A DNA stretch of 33,695 bases, from NCBI GenBank assembly GCA_001796315.1, contig MGME01000030.1:1-33695 (forward strand), given 5' to 3'. Source of the stretch: Chlamydiae bacterium RIFCSPLOWO2_12_FULL_49_12. Its GTDB lineage: Bacteria > Chlamydiota > Chlamydiia > Chlamydiales > Rhabdochlamydiaceae. Under the pieces are notes generated by a model. The model did not search any database. It saw only the letters and a program-made list of their open reading frames with translations, and was not told the DNA's origin. The translations under genes and the position numbers were made by a program. Shown here piece by piece: positions 7,662-15,742 of the stretch (its first letter is position 1; every line of letters begins with the position of its first letter).

Positions 7662-7768
7662 GCGGCGCCGGGCTCGAACCTTTGCAACTTGTGTCCAAGT
7701 TGCAAAGGTGCAAGCCCGGCGCCGCATCCTTAATCGTGCAGAAGCTGCAAAGGTGCAAGCCCGGCGCC
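7662..7768. repeat. Long GC-rich hairpin with an extra third arm
   Basis: A 30-bp inverted repeat (7662-7691 and 7696-7725) with a 4-base loop matches at 28 of 30 positions; a third, direct copy of the right arm follows at 7744-7768 with one mismatch in 25. It fills the gap between the sugar transferase stop and the mreD-like start on the minus strand. There is no T-run, so it is not a canonical terminator; it may be a REP-like element or an mRNA-stability structure. Confidence 0.8.
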
Positions 7769-7769
7769 A

Positions 7770-8375
7770 TTAAAAGGCTCCTTTGGGATTGATGAGGAAG
7801 AGGATGGTTTTAAAGATGATGGCGCAATCGCTTAAGAGGGAGTGGTTGTCGACGTAGGCCTCGTCTGACCGGATGCGGTCTTCGAAGGTGAGAAGGTTTC
7901 TTCCGGAGGTTTGCCAGATGCCGGTGAGCCCGGGTTTTAGTGAGAGAATCTTACCGGCGCGCTCTTTCAACTGCTCTTCTACCTCCAGGAGGAGGTAGGG
8001 CCTTGGGCCAACTAGGCTCATCTCTCCTTTGAAGACATTCCACAATTGGGGGAGTTCGTCGAGCGAGTATTTGCGCAAAAAACGGCCAAAAGGAAAGACG
8101 CGAGGATCTTTTTTGAGTTTACGGTATTTTTTCCACTCCTCTTGCAGATCGGGACGAGAATTGAGAAGGTTTTCAATGCGGTCATCGGAGCCGCTATACA
8201 TGGTTCGAAATTTCCAACAGGTGAAGAGTCTCTTTCCTTGTCCGTAGCGTACGCTTCCGTAAAAAAGAGGCCCGCGCACAGAGAGTTTCAAAGAGAGGGC
8301 AATCAAAATAAGCAAAGGGGTGGCAATGAGAAGGAAGAGAAGGCTAAAGAGACAATCGAAGAGCCGCTTGGTCAT
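7770..8375 (-). CDS. Polyprenyl-phosphate sugar-1-phosphate transferase
   Basis: A 201-residue bacterial sugar transferase, catalytic-domain-only form (about 200 residues, lacking the extra N-terminal membrane domain of WbaP/WcaJ). A hydrophobic re-entrant/membrane helix lies at residues 5-30, followed by CWKFRTM (54-59), the catalytic DELPQLWNV (Asp106-Glu107), GEMSLVGPRP (118-126) and KPGLTGIWQTSGRN (147-160). The enzyme moves a sugar-1-phosphate from a nucleotide sugar to undecaprenyl phosphate to start a polysaccharide or glycoprotein glycan. Genes for the polyprenyl chain (ispA) and for UDP-glucuronate (ugd) sit immediately upstream in the same run, which fits a surface-glycan module. 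ATGA overlap with ispA. Confidence 0.92.
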   Translation of the reverse strand: MTKRLFDCLFSLLFLLIATPLLILIALSLKLSVRGPLFYGSVRYGQGKRLFTCWKFRTMYSGSDDRIENLLNSRPDLQEEWKKYRKLKKDPRVFPFGRFLRKYSLDELPQLWNVFKGEMSLVGPRPYLLLEVEEQLKERAGKILSLKPGLTGIWQTSGRNLLTFEDRIRSDEAYVDNHSLLSDCAIIFKTILFLINPKGAF

Positions 8376-9148
8376 ACGCTATGCATGGCCTCCTGGAGGA
8401 AGGGGGTGGAAAAAGGGAGCTTTGAGAGGGCTCTAAAGGCATCAGAGCGCTTTTGGATGAGCTCTTCTTTTGAACTCTCTCCATCTTGATCTTCGAGATC
8501 GTCTTGCAGTTGAAAAAAAACGCCAAAAGAGAGTCCGGCAGAGCGCAGAAGAGCGCGTGCGGGCTCGGGAAGCTCCGCAAGGATGCTGCCGCATTCTAAG
8601 CTGGCGGAAAAGAGCGCTCCTGTCTTTTTCCGGTTGATCCACTCTTTGAGAGGAGGGTCAAGAGATTTTCCCTGAGAGAGAATGTCGACGGTTTGCCCTC
8701 CGATCATTCCCTCGCCGCCGGATCTCTCGGCCAGGAGGAGGATCAGCTCGACGCGCTTTTCAGGGACGAGATGGGGCGTTTTTGCAGTCGTTTCAAAAGC
8801 AAGCGTTAAAAAAAAATCTCCCGTAAGGAGGGCGAGCGCCTCTCCGAAGGCGTGGTGAAGGGCAGGTTTTCCGCGTCGGTGCGAGGCGTTGTCCATGCAG
8901 GGAAGATCGTCATGGATGAGAGAGTAGGTGTGGATAAGTTCTAAGCTGCAGGCAACGGGCAGTGCCTGTTCCAGGGGAATGTCCAGATCTTTTGCGAGAG
9001 CAAGAAGAAGTAAGGGACGGAGCCGTTTGCCTCCGCCAAGAAGCGCATACCGCGCCGCCTCTCCAAGAGGAGCATGGGGCTCAGGCGAGCTCTTCAAGAG
9101 GCCATCTAAGGCCTCATTGACCTCCTTAGTCAGGAATGCCAATGCCAT
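8372..9148 (-). CDS. ispA: Polyprenyl diphosphate synthase (farnesyl/geranylgeranyl type)
   Basis: A 258-residue trans-isoprenyl diphosphate synthase that condenses IPP with allylic diphosphates. GGGKRLRP (38-45) binds IPP; the first aspartate-rich motif is SLIHDDLPCMDNA with the bacterial type spacing (Asp80, 81, 86); the second is FFQLQDDLEDQD (Asp216, 217, 220). The protein is somewhat shorter than E. coli IspA at its C-terminus. An upstream in-frame TTG at 9157 is closer to a GAGG site, so three extra residues (MLT) are possible; ATG 9148 is my choice. The start overlaps ugd by 23 bp and the stop overlaps the sugar transferase ATG. Confidence 0.93.
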   Translation of the reverse strand: MALAFLTKEVNEALDGLLKSSPEPHAPLGEAARYALLGGGKRLRPLLLLALAKDLDIPLEQALPVACSLELIHTYSLIHDDLPCMDNASHRRGKPALHHAFGEALALLTGDFFLTLAFETTAKTPHLVPEKRVELILLLAERSGGEGMIGGQTVDILSQGKSLDPPLKEWINRKKTGALFSASLECGSILAELPEPARALLRSAGLSFGVFFQLQDDLEDQDGESSKEELIQKRSDAFRALSKLPFSTPFLQEAMHSV

Positions 9149-10448
9149 GGTAAGCAAATCCTCGCTGTTTCATCTCCTCAGGATCATATTGGTTGCGGCC
9201 GTCAAAGAGGGCCTTTTCGAGGAGATCCTTTCCTATTTTATCGAAGTCGACACTGCGAAATTGCTGCCATTCCGTCACTAAGGCGATGCCGTGAGCTCCA
9301 CGTGCTGCGTCATACTCATCCTTACACCAGGTGAGCAAGGAGTTCTCGGGAAGAGCGGCGCGGGCCGTGTGCATAGCGTGAGGGTCAAAGAGGCGAAGGC
9401 GCGCTCCTTGGGCAAGGAGATCCTGGATCAGTTCTAAAGAAGGAGCTTCTCGCATGTCATCCGTCTCCGGCTTGAACGAAAGCCCCCAGATGGCAAGCGT
9501 CTTTCCTTCTACTCCCCCTCGCGAAGAGAAAAAGCGATGAATTTTTTGCATTAAAACTCTTTTTTGCCTCGCATTGACAGCTAAGGTTGCCGTCAAAATC
9601 GGCATCTCATAGCCTGCCTCGTCTCCCATCATCTTTAGGGAGCGCAGATCTTTGGGAAAACAGGATCCTCCAAAGCCGACTCCTGCCTGCAAGAACTGAG
9701 ATCCGATCCGGCTGTCGGACCCGACTCCGCGGCGCACTTCATGGATGTTCGCCCCTAACTTTTCACACAGAAGAGCGAGTTCGTTCATGAACGAGATGCG
9801 CAAGGCGAGCATGGCATTTGAAGCGTATTTTGCCATCTCTGCAGAGGGCCTGTCCAGAATCAAGACGCGATCGGCAGGAAGCGAAAAGGGAGCGTATAGC
9901 TCCTTCATCAGATGAGCGGCGCGTTCGCTCTTTGTTCCGATTAAAATCCGGTCGGGGTTGAAGCAGTCATGAACGGCGCTTCCCTCTTTTAAGAACTCGG
10001 GGCTGGAGACCACATCAAAGGCGCACGGCGCCGAGAGCTTTTCTTTGATTCTTCTCTCGGCCCTCTCGCCCCATCCGATGGGGACAGTCGATTTGTTGAC
10101 GATGAGGCGGTAGCCGTCAAGAAGGGGAGCGATCGCATCGACGGCGCTCGTCAGCGGATCAAGATTACAGCTTCCATCCGGTCTAGAGGGGGTGGGAAGC
10201 GCTAACAAGAGAATCTCGCTCTTTGCCACACCCTTTTTGTAATCTGTGGTAAAGTGCAGGCGGCCGGCTTGCAGGTTGCGTTTTACGAGCTCATCGAGTC
10301 CGGGCTCAAAGAAGGGCGTCTCTTTTTTTAAAAGCCTCTCAATCTTCTCGTTGTCGATGTCCAGGCAGATCACCTCATGGCCTCTTTCGGCAAAGCAGGC
10401 CCCCGTGACCAGACCAACATAGCCGGTTCCCACGATAAGCAGCTTCAT
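9126..10448 (-). CDS. ugd: UDP-glucose 6-dehydrogenase
   Basis: A 440-residue enzyme oxidising UDP-glucose to UDP-glucuronate with two NAD. The Rossmann motif VGTGYVGLVTGACFA starts at residue 6; PTPSRPDGSCNLDPL, NKSTVPIGW and SSPEFLKEGSAVHD are standard; EMAKYASNAMLA carries the catalytic lysine; the nucleophile is Cys263 in GVGFGGSCFPKDLRSL; and LAIWGLSFKPETDDMREAPS opens the C-terminal UDP-binding domain. Close relatives of UDP-mannuronate dehydrogenases exist, but the GGSCFPKD context and single-domain spacing fit Ugd. It abuts lolD without a gap. Presence of ugd argues for an environmental lineage of the Chlamydiae. Confidence 0.95.
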   Translation of the reverse strand: MKLLIVGTGYVGLVTGACFAERGHEVICLDIDNEKIERLLKKETPFFEPGLDELVKRNLQAGRLHFTTDYKKGVAKSEILLLALPTPSRPDGSCNLDPLTSAVDAIAPLLDGYRLIVNKSTVPIGWGERAERRIKEKLSAPCAFDVVSSPEFLKEGSAVHDCFNPDRILIGTKSERAAHLMKELYAPFSLPADRVLILDRPSAEMAKYASNAMLALRISFMNELALLCEKLGANIHEVRRGVGSDSRIGSQFLQAGVGFGGSCFPKDLRSLKMMGDEAGYEMPILTATLAVNARQKRVLMQKIHRFFSSRGGVEGKTLAIWGLSFKPETDDMREAPSLELIQDLLAQGARLRLFDPHAMHTARAALPENSLLTWCKDEYDAARGAHGIALVTEWQQFRSVDFDKIGKDLLEKALFDGRNQYDPEEMKQRGFAYHGIGIPD

Positions 10449-11147
10449 CTAAAAACCCTCTTTTGTGAGTTGGCCATCTTGCAGATGGTAGACCCTGTTG
10501 CAGCGGGCGGCAAGTTCTTGATCATGAGTGACAACAATTAACGTCTTGTCTCTTTTAGAGGCAGCTGAGAGGAGGAGGTCGTTGATTTGCTGCGAGTGGG
10601 ATTGGTCGAGATTGCCTGTCGGCTCATCGGCAAGGATGAGGTCGGGGTCGTTCATGAAGGCCCTTGCGAGGGCCGTGCGCTGTTTTTCTCCTCCGGAGAG
10701 CAGTTTCGCCGGGAAATCGGCGCGTTCTTTCAGCCCCACTTCATCAAGAAGAAGAAGCGCCCTTTGATAGGCAGAGCTTTTCTGATGGGTGGCTTGTCGA
10801 GCAATTTTGGCGGGCATCAGGACGTTGCCTAGGACCGATGTCTCCTCGAAGAGGTGAAAGGCCTGAAAGATAAAGCCGATATGTTCTCGGCGGAGTTGGC
10901 AAGCGCTCGAAGGGCTGACGCTCTTGCCTAAGATGCAAATCCTGCCGCTTGTGGGCCTCTCCAGCGTCCCCAGGATGTGCAACAGTGTGCTTTTTCCAAT
11001 TCCGGACTTGCCGACAATAGCGATCGACTCGCCTTTTCTGGCAGTCAGGGAGACGCCCTTCAGAATAGAGAGCGCGACGGGGGAGTAAAACTCCTTGACG
11101 ATCTCATCGGCTTGCAAGACGAAACTCTGTGCGGTCGCATCTTCCAT
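10449..11147 (-). CDS. lolD: Lipoprotein-releasing ABC transporter ATPase (LolD)
   Basis: A 232-residue ABC ATPase. Walker A is GKSGIGKST (46-54), the Q-loop FIFQAFHLF follows, the signature is LLSGGEKQRTALARA (about 149-163), Walker B plus the MacB/LolD-type extension is DLILADEPTGNLD, and the switch His lies in LIVVTHD. The ADEPTGNLD form and EETSVLGNVLMPA segment are typical of the LolD/FtsE/MacB branch. It pairs with the permease-like gene one base upstream and would drive release of lipoproteins from the inner membrane. The 3' end abuts ugd. The same rpmG-permease-ATPase order is known from Chlamydia. Confidence 0.92.
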   Translation of the reverse strand: MEDATAQSFVLQADEIVKEFYSPVALSILKGVSLTARKGESIAIVGKSGIGKSTLLHILGTLERPTSGRICILGKSVSPSSACQLRREHIGFIFQAFHLFEETSVLGNVLMPAKIARQATHQKSSAYQRALLLLDEVGLKERADFPAKLLSGGEKQRTALARAFMNDPDLILADEPTGNLDQSHSQQINDLLLSAASKRDKTLIVVTHDQELAARCNRVYHLQDGQLTKEGF

Positions 11148-11148
11148 C

Positions 11149-12972
11149 TTAAGGCTCCCGAAGAATGGCAGAGGGTTGCATCCTGCACGCCTTTATCGCC
11201 GGGATGAGGCCGGCTATGAAAGCGAGCAGAGGGGTGATAATCAGAATAAATTGGGCGGCTCCCAAGCTGAGAGCATGGGGCAAAGAGGCGCCATAAAAGA
11301 GGGGGTTAAAGGCGTCGCGTCCCTGCAAGAAGCTTAAAAAAGAGACCACCTTTCCGATGTTGTGCAAGGTCAAAAGCGCAGCTCCGGTGCCAATCAAACT
11401 GCTGACAAGGCCCATCAGAGCGCCCAAAAGTCCAAAGATCGTTGCGATACTGAAAGGGGAAGCTCCCATCGCCAAAGAGATTCCGATCTCTTTTTTCTTG
11501 TCGGTCACAAGCAAGACGAGAAGGGAGATAATATTGGAGCAGCCGACGGCTAGGATCATGATGCCGATCAATGAGAAGAGATAGCGGTCGCTTTGAAACT
11601 GCTGCAGAAGGTCTTTGGCAAAGTCGTACTCTAAGAAAGTCGTTACTTTCCAGTAGGGGGCAATGCCCGCCCGGGTAAAGTCGCTCACAATCTCATCGCG
11701 GATTTGAGGCGCTTCTTTAAGATGTGGAAACCAGACCTGGATCCCGTTTGCAGACGTTCTGTCCAGCGGCGCAAAGTGTGAAGCCGAGCTGATTGTGCGC
11801 AAGACATCGTGCGAGACCAACGCACACCGGTTGCCGATGGCAAGGATCCCCGGATCGTAAAAACCCGCAACAAAAAAGGGGAGGCGCTGCTCCTGAACGC
11901 TGCTGGCGGTGCGGGCTCCGAAAGAAAAACTGCCCTGGTCTCCCACCTTCACTCCTGAGTCTTGATAGCTTTTGGGAAGCAAGATCCCCTGCCGCCCCAT
12001 CGCATCCCCCGGGAGGTAAAGGACGTCTTTTCCCTTCTGTTTTATGAAAAAGACCCAGGGAGGAAGGGTGGTTGGCATCTCTTCAAAATGGCGCTTTACT
12101 TCGACATGGCTGATCTCGAGCTCGTCCCAGCCCAGCTCTTTTTCTGCCGCAACTGTGAATTTTAAGTCGGAAAGAGCACGGGCCGTTTGGAGAGCGGAGG
12201 GGAGAAGATGCACCGAGGCTGCGCTCTTTGAGAACAAGGGCTTCATTTCACAGCTCTTCAGATGGCATGCTAGAGGAGCAATTCCTTTTGGGAAATCGCC
12301 GGACCGTTCAGCAAGGTAAAAGAGATGAGCGAGGTCGGCGGATGTCGGAGGCTCCACGAGCTTTTCAAGAAAGGGATTTTCTCCTGCAACCGTTGCCAGA
12401 TAGGAGACCTGCGTCAAGACGCTGCTTTGAAAAGCGCCCGGGAGCGGCCGCTTGCCGGAAGAAGAGTTCAAGATTTCCAGGCGCATCATTGCAGCGGAAA
12501 TCTCATAATCCTGAAACGAGAGATCGGGATGCCTCTCTTTGATCCGGTTAAGGACCGCATACGCCTCCTTCACGGGATCCTTCAACGTTCCGCTCCCATC
12601 TTTGTCGGGCGAAGGGATGCCGGCGGGAATTTCCCAGTCTTCCTCGGGAGAATAGGGGTCGCTGACAGTGGAGCGGAGCTTTTCTCCAATCGTCTTCGAG
12701 GTGTATTGAGACGCTGAGGCAAAACTGTCAATCTGATAGTAATAAGAGTGGAAGTAGGCGGGCGTGGGTGAGATCCTCAGAGGTCCGTTTAGAGAGGTGA
12801 GGTTGCTCAGCCAGCTCTTTTCGATGCCTTCGGTGATCGACAAAAAGAGAAGCAGAAGCCAAACAACCAGCGAGATAACCCCGACGGACATCAGGGCAAT
12901 CAAAGAGACGGAAAGCTGTTTCTTTTTGGGAATGAGATACTTGCGTGCGATCTCCAGCTCAAAAGGAACCAT
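11149..12972 (-). CDS. lolE: LolC/LolE-type lipoprotein release permease, enlarged
   Basis: A 607-residue permease, well above the roughly 400 residues of E. coli LolC/LolE. One membrane helix lies at about 20-45 (VSLIALMSVGVISLVVWLLLLFLSI), then about 410 residues of extracytoplasmic domain, then a FtsX-type three-helix core at about 475-600 with SLIGIMILAVGCSNIISLLVLLVTDKKKEIGISLAMG, the coupling-type K-K-K-E-I-G-I motif known for LolC/E and FtsX. Only one permease gene is present, so a homodimer with LolD is likely. The extra periplasmic sequence is Ser/Pro-rich at about 95-125 and could bind lineage-specific lipoproteins. Starts 6 bases after rpmG. Confidence 0.87.
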   Translation of the reverse strand: MVPFELEIARKYLIPKKKQLSVSLIALMSVGVISLVVWLLLLFLSITEGIEKSWLSNLTSLNGPLRISPTPAYFHSYYYQIDSFASASQYTSKTIGEKLRSTVSDPYSPEEDWEIPAGIPSPDKDGSGTLKDPVKEAYAVLNRIKERHPDLSFQDYEISAAMMRLEILNSSSGKRPLPGAFQSSVLTQVSYLATVAGENPFLEKLVEPPTSADLAHLFYLAERSGDFPKGIAPLACHLKSCEMKPLFSKSAASVHLLPSALQTARALSDLKFTVAAEKELGWDELEISHVEVKRHFEEMPTTLPPWVFFIKQKGKDVLYLPGDAMGRQGILLPKSYQDSGVKVGDQGSFSFGARTASSVQEQRLPFFVAGFYDPGILAIGNRCALVSHDVLRTISSASHFAPLDRTSANGIQVWFPHLKEAPQIRDEIVSDFTRAGIAPYWKVTTFLEYDFAKDLLQQFQSDRYLFSLIGIMILAVGCSNIISLLVLLVTDKKKEIGISLAMGASPFSIATIFGLLGALMGLVSSLIGTGAALLTLHNIGKVVSFLSFLQGRDAFNPLFYGASLPHALSLGAAQFILIITPLLAFIAGLIPAIKACRMQPSAILREP

Positions 12973-12978
12973 TTAACT

Positions 12979-13140
12979 CTATTTTGCCTCTTTGAAAATC
13001 ACCCTGCGTTTTAAGAGCTTATCGTATTTTTTAAGCTCGAGTCTTTCCGTTGTGTTGTGCTTGTTTTTTATTGTCCAGTAACACGAGGTGCTCTCCTGGC
13101 TTTTCAGTTTGATCTTCTCGCGAGCGCCCTTCTTAGCCAT
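12979..13140 (-). CDS. rpmG: 50S ribosomal protein L33
   Basis: A 53-residue protein beginning MAKKGAREKIKLKSQESTS and ending LLKRRVIFKEAK. The MAK-x-x-REKIKL start, the central CYWTIKNKHNT and the L-E-L-K-K-Y-D block are diagnostic of L33. It lacks the paired CxxC motifs, so it is the zinc-independent form. A good Shine-Dalgarno (AAGGAGAG) precedes the ATG. It is the first gene of the long minus-strand run and has its own promoter (13174-13202); the lolE-like gene follows after 6 bases, as in Chlamydia. Confidence 0.95.
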   Translation of the reverse strand: MAKKGAREKIKLKSQESTSCYWTIKNKHNTTERLELKKYDKLLKRRVIFKEAK

Positions 13141-13173
13141 ACTTTCTCTCCTTAAAAAACATCGTTTTTACGC

Positions 13174-13202
13174 ATTATACCAACTCCATGACAATCCGTC
13201 AC
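13174..13202 (-). promoter_or_regulatory. rpmG: Promoter of rpmG-lolE-lolD
   Basis: On the minus strand a perfect TATAAT (13174-13179) stands 33 bases before the rpmG ATG, with GTGACG (4 of 6 to TTGACA, 13197-13202) at 17-bp spacing. The -35 box covers the tsaD stop codon (13199-13201), so the promoter is embedded in the upstream gene's end. Confidence 0.65.
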
Positions 13203-14236
13203 TTCCTGAAATCATCCTTTTGTCTGAAGGGCATGCGCGTTAAAGGCTCCAGGCTTAACGGGCTTGGCCCTTCTCTTTGGAAGACGGCGTAGCCAAGTCC
13301 TGCGATCATGGCGCCGTTGTCTACACTCAGGCCCTTTGGGGGGAAAAAGAGGGGAAGGGGAGCTATGCTCCGGGTGAGAAGCTCGCGCAGGCGCAGATTG
13401 CTGCTCACTCCCCCGCCGACATAGAGGGCCCTGCACTGAAAGTGCCGCGCGGCGCGGCACGCTTTCTCTACAATCCCGCTCAGGGCGCTCTCTTGAAAGC
13501 CGGCGGCTACATGGGCCTTCTCATCTTCGGAGATCAGAAGAGGGGAGTCTTTGTTGCTGTTGGGCCCTTTGACTGCGTAGAGGACGCCCGTCTTCATGCC
13601 GCTGAAAGAGAGATCCCACGGGCGGCCCTTCACTCTTCCGATTTTGAAAGGGTAGCGTTTGGGATCGCCTCTTTGGGCTAGCGCCTCGATGGCGGGTCCT
13701 CCCGGGTAGGGAAGGCCCAGCAAAGATCCGACTTTGTCGAAAGCCTCTCCCACGGCGTCATCGACCGTTGTGCCGATGAGCTCATAACAGCCGATCTCCG
13801 TGATTTTTAACAAAAGGGAGTGTCCTCCGGAAAGGACGAGGCCGAGCGCGGGAAAAAGAGGTTTTTCTTGCTCCATCAGGGCTGCATAGAGATGGGCTTC
13901 GACATGGTTCACCCCTATAAAGGGCCTCTTCCAGCCTAAAGAGAGGGCTTTGGCCGTGTTGAGGCCGATCAGGAGGGGGCCGATCAGGCCGGGACCGCGC
14001 GCGACTGCGATCAAATCGATCCGCGAGGGCTTCATCTCTGCCAGCATTAGGGTTTCGCTTAAGACCGGAAGGATCAGGTCGAGATGGCGCCGGGCGGCCA
14101 GCTCGGGGTAGACCCCGCCATAGAGGCGGTGGAGGTCGGCTTGCGAGGAGACGACATGGGAGAGAATCTCTCTTCCCCCTTTTACGATACTGCAAGCGGT
14201 CTCATCGCATGTGGTTTCAATTCCTAAGACATACAT
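13199..14236 (-). CDS. tsaD: tRNA N6-adenosine threonylcarbamoyltransferase
   Basis: A 345-residue Kae1/TsaD protein, which transfers the threonylcarbamoyl group to A37 of ANN-reading tRNAs. MYVLGIETTCDETACSIV is the canonical ASKHA start; HVVSSQADLHRLYGGVYPELAARRHL follows; metal-binding His111 and His115 lie in GVNHVEAHLYA; LVLSGGHSLL, LPYPGGPAIEALA, FSGMKT and the C-terminal LYVGGGVSSNLRLRELL and FPPKGLSVDNGAMIAGLGY blocks are all intact. No strong Shine-Dalgarno precedes the ATG. It is transcribed alone or into rpmG on the minus strand and faces the ankyrin gene across a 102-bp divergent region. Confidence 0.96.
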   Translation of the reverse strand: MYVLGIETTCDETACSIVKGGREILSHVVSSQADLHRLYGGVYPELAARRHLDLILPVLSETLMLAEMKPSRIDLIAVARGPGLIGPLLIGLNTAKALSLGWKRPFIGVNHVEAHLYAALMEQEKPLFPALGLVLSGGHSLLLKITEIGCYELIGTTVDDAVGEAFDKVGSLLGLPYPGGPAIEALAQRGDPKRYPFKIGRVKGRPWDLSFSGMKTGVLYAVKGPNSNKDSPLLISEDEKAHVAAGFQESALSGIVEKACRAARHFQCRALYVGGGVSSNLRLRELLTRSIAPLPLFFPPKGLSVDNGAMIAGLGYAVFQREGPSPLSLEPLTRMPFRQKDDFRK

Positions 14237-14254
14237 GGAAAAAAAGAATACAAC

Positions 14255-14324
14255 AGAGGAAATTTATCCTCTCTTTTTATTTTCTCTTCCTGTAAAATTG
14301 GATGCTTTTTTGATTAATTTTACA
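14255..14324. promoter_or_regulatory. Dyads in the divergent tsaD/ankyrin region
   Basis: Two inverted repeats lie between the divergent starts. TGTAAAATT (14291-14299) is mirrored exactly by AATTTTACA (14316-14324), centred about 31 bases before the ankyrin ATG. AGAGGA/TCCTCT (14255-14272) stands close to the tsaD start and is followed on the plus strand by a T-rich run. Either may be an operator; neither is assigned. Confidence 0.4.
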
Positions 14325-14338
14325 AATGTTCGAGATTC

Positions 14339-15742
14339 ATGGTTATTAAGGTTGTTAATTCTTCTTTGAGTCCCACGACCTCTCTTGAGGGGGTCTCTCG
14401 CTATTTTCGCCCGATTTCCTCCTTGGAGGAGCAAGAGAACCGTCCGATGCGCCCCAAAAGCGGGCCGCTGACGCCTTTGCATGATGCTGTCATGGACTGC
14501 GATGAGGAAAAGGTGAAGCGCCTCATTCGCTCCAGGCCCGAGTGGCTTAATCGAGGAGATGTGCTGGGAAGGACTCCTCTCTTACACGCCTGTTATTGGG
14601 GCAGGAGCGAACGCATTCTTAAGCTGCTGCTGGACGGAGGCGCAAACCCCTTTGTCGTCGATGTGAGCGGCATTACGCCGCTCACGTTGGCGGCTGCAGT
14701 GGGGCATGAGCACTTATGCAAGCACCTGCACAAGCCAAAAGCCTATGAGATCTTTTTTTTGGATTATAAACTTCTCTCGCATCTTTTTGACATCTACGCG
14801 CTCGTTTCCTGGAAAGGGTTATTCTTTAGCCTAGAAGGGTTTTGGCATCCGCTCTTTGCAGCCCTTCTTTCCAAAGGGATCAAGGAGTACGTTGCATGCA
14901 ATGCCGGCCTCTCCCTCATTTCCTCCCAGGAAGTGTCTCAAGAATTGCATGAGATTCTCTTTTTCATGAAGGATCCCGTTCTCAACCATTCCCTGTTTAC
15001 AATGAGTCTTAAAGAAAGCTCCTTTTATGTCTTGCCTACCGGCTGGAAAGGACATCAGATCGTCCTTCTTTTTTGGCGCAGCTACCTCTTTCTGTGCGAT
15101 CCCAGCGCTTTTGGTGGAGAAGAGACGGTGGTTCCCTGCAAAATCGATTGGAAGCTGTGCACTCAGGAACTCTTGGATGAGATGCAAGATCTTTGGACAA
15201 GAGCTGATAAAAAGAGCGGTGTGAACTTTTTTTTTCATCAGCTTCCCGATCTTCTCAAGGGAAAAGAGTGCGAACCCACACAAGAGGAACTCAACTTTTT
15301 TCGTGCTCTTAGAATCTATGCTCCCAAACCTATTGAGTCGGGAATTTGCTCCTTCGGATCGCAGCTGGTGGCTCTTTACGTAGCGGTAGCTGTGATGCAG
15401 CTTAAAAAAAGGCCGAAGGCCTCTTTCATCACGACCGTCTCCGGGGCTGCTCGAGAGATCGAGAAGCTCCACGCCTTCTTGCAGGCGCAATGTCTATTTG
15501 GCTTTTTGGGGCGCCATCTCAAAGATCCCGAGTTGAAATTGAGACCTGTGCAGACCGCTTTTCGGATCATCCGCCGGCGCATGCCTCTTTTGTTTCCTTT
15601 GCGCGTCTTGAGATTTCCGTTGGATCAAGGGATGATTTTAGGAGACGAGATGCTACGCCGACTCTCCTCTCTCATGCACAGGGTAGAGGGGTTTAAACAT
15701 CGGCATTGGTCAAAAGAGAGGAGGCCTCTTGGTCTGCGATAA
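14339..15742 (+). CDS. Ankyrin-repeat protein, candidate effector
   Basis: A 467-residue protein with three ankyrin repeats near the N-terminus: about residues 43-75 (TPLHDAVMDCDEEKVKRLI), 76-108 (GRTPLLHACYWGRSERILKLLLDGGANP) and 109-135 (GITPLTLAAAVGHEHLCKHL). The remaining 330 residues are mixed alpha/beta with no domain I recognise, no signal peptide and no clear membrane helix. Ankyrin proteins in intracellular Chlamydiae are often type III effectors acting on host proteins, which is an inference here. It is an isolated plus-strand gene between two minus-strand blocks, with a weak ribosome site. Its last 50 bases overlap the 3' end of pgl on the other strand, so both C-termini are constrained together. 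Confidence 0.85.
   Translation: MVIKVVNSSLSPTTSLEGVSRYFRPISSLEEQENRPMRPKSGPLTPLHDAVMDCDEEKVKRLIRSRPEWLNRGDVLGRTPLLHACYWGRSERILKLLLDGGANPFVVDVSGITPLTLAAAVGHEHLCKHLHKPKAYEIFFLDYKLLSHLFDIYALVSWKGLFFSLEGFWHPLFAALLSKGIKEYVACNAGLSLISSQEVSQELHEILFFMKDPVLNHSLFTMSLKESSFYVLPTGWKGHQIVLLFWRSYLFLCDPSAFGGEETVVPCKIDWKLCTQELLDEMQDLWTRADKKSGVNFFFHQLPDLLKGKECEPTQEELNFFRALRIYAPKPIESGICSFGSQLVALYVAVAVMQLKKRPKASFITTVSGAAREIEKLHAFLQAQCLFGFLGRHLKDPELKLRPVQTAFRIIRRRMPLLFPLRVLRFPLDQGMILGDEMLRRLSSLMHRVEGFKHRHWSKERRPLGLR

Noticed and set aside
7662-7725. tRNA-like sequence (GGTTCGAGCCC on the minus strand resembles a T-arm)
   Set aside because: The match is part of a simple long hairpin; no D-arm, anticodon arm or acceptor layout can be drawn.
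487-13140. Plus-strand ORFs opposite the long minus-strand gene run
   Set aside because: They are shadows of well-supported genes, lack ribosome sites and show no recognisable protein motifs.
14255-14283. Rho-independent terminator on the plus strand before the ankyrin gene
   Set aside because: The stem is only 6 bp and there is no plus-strand gene upstream to terminate; listed as a possible operator instead.
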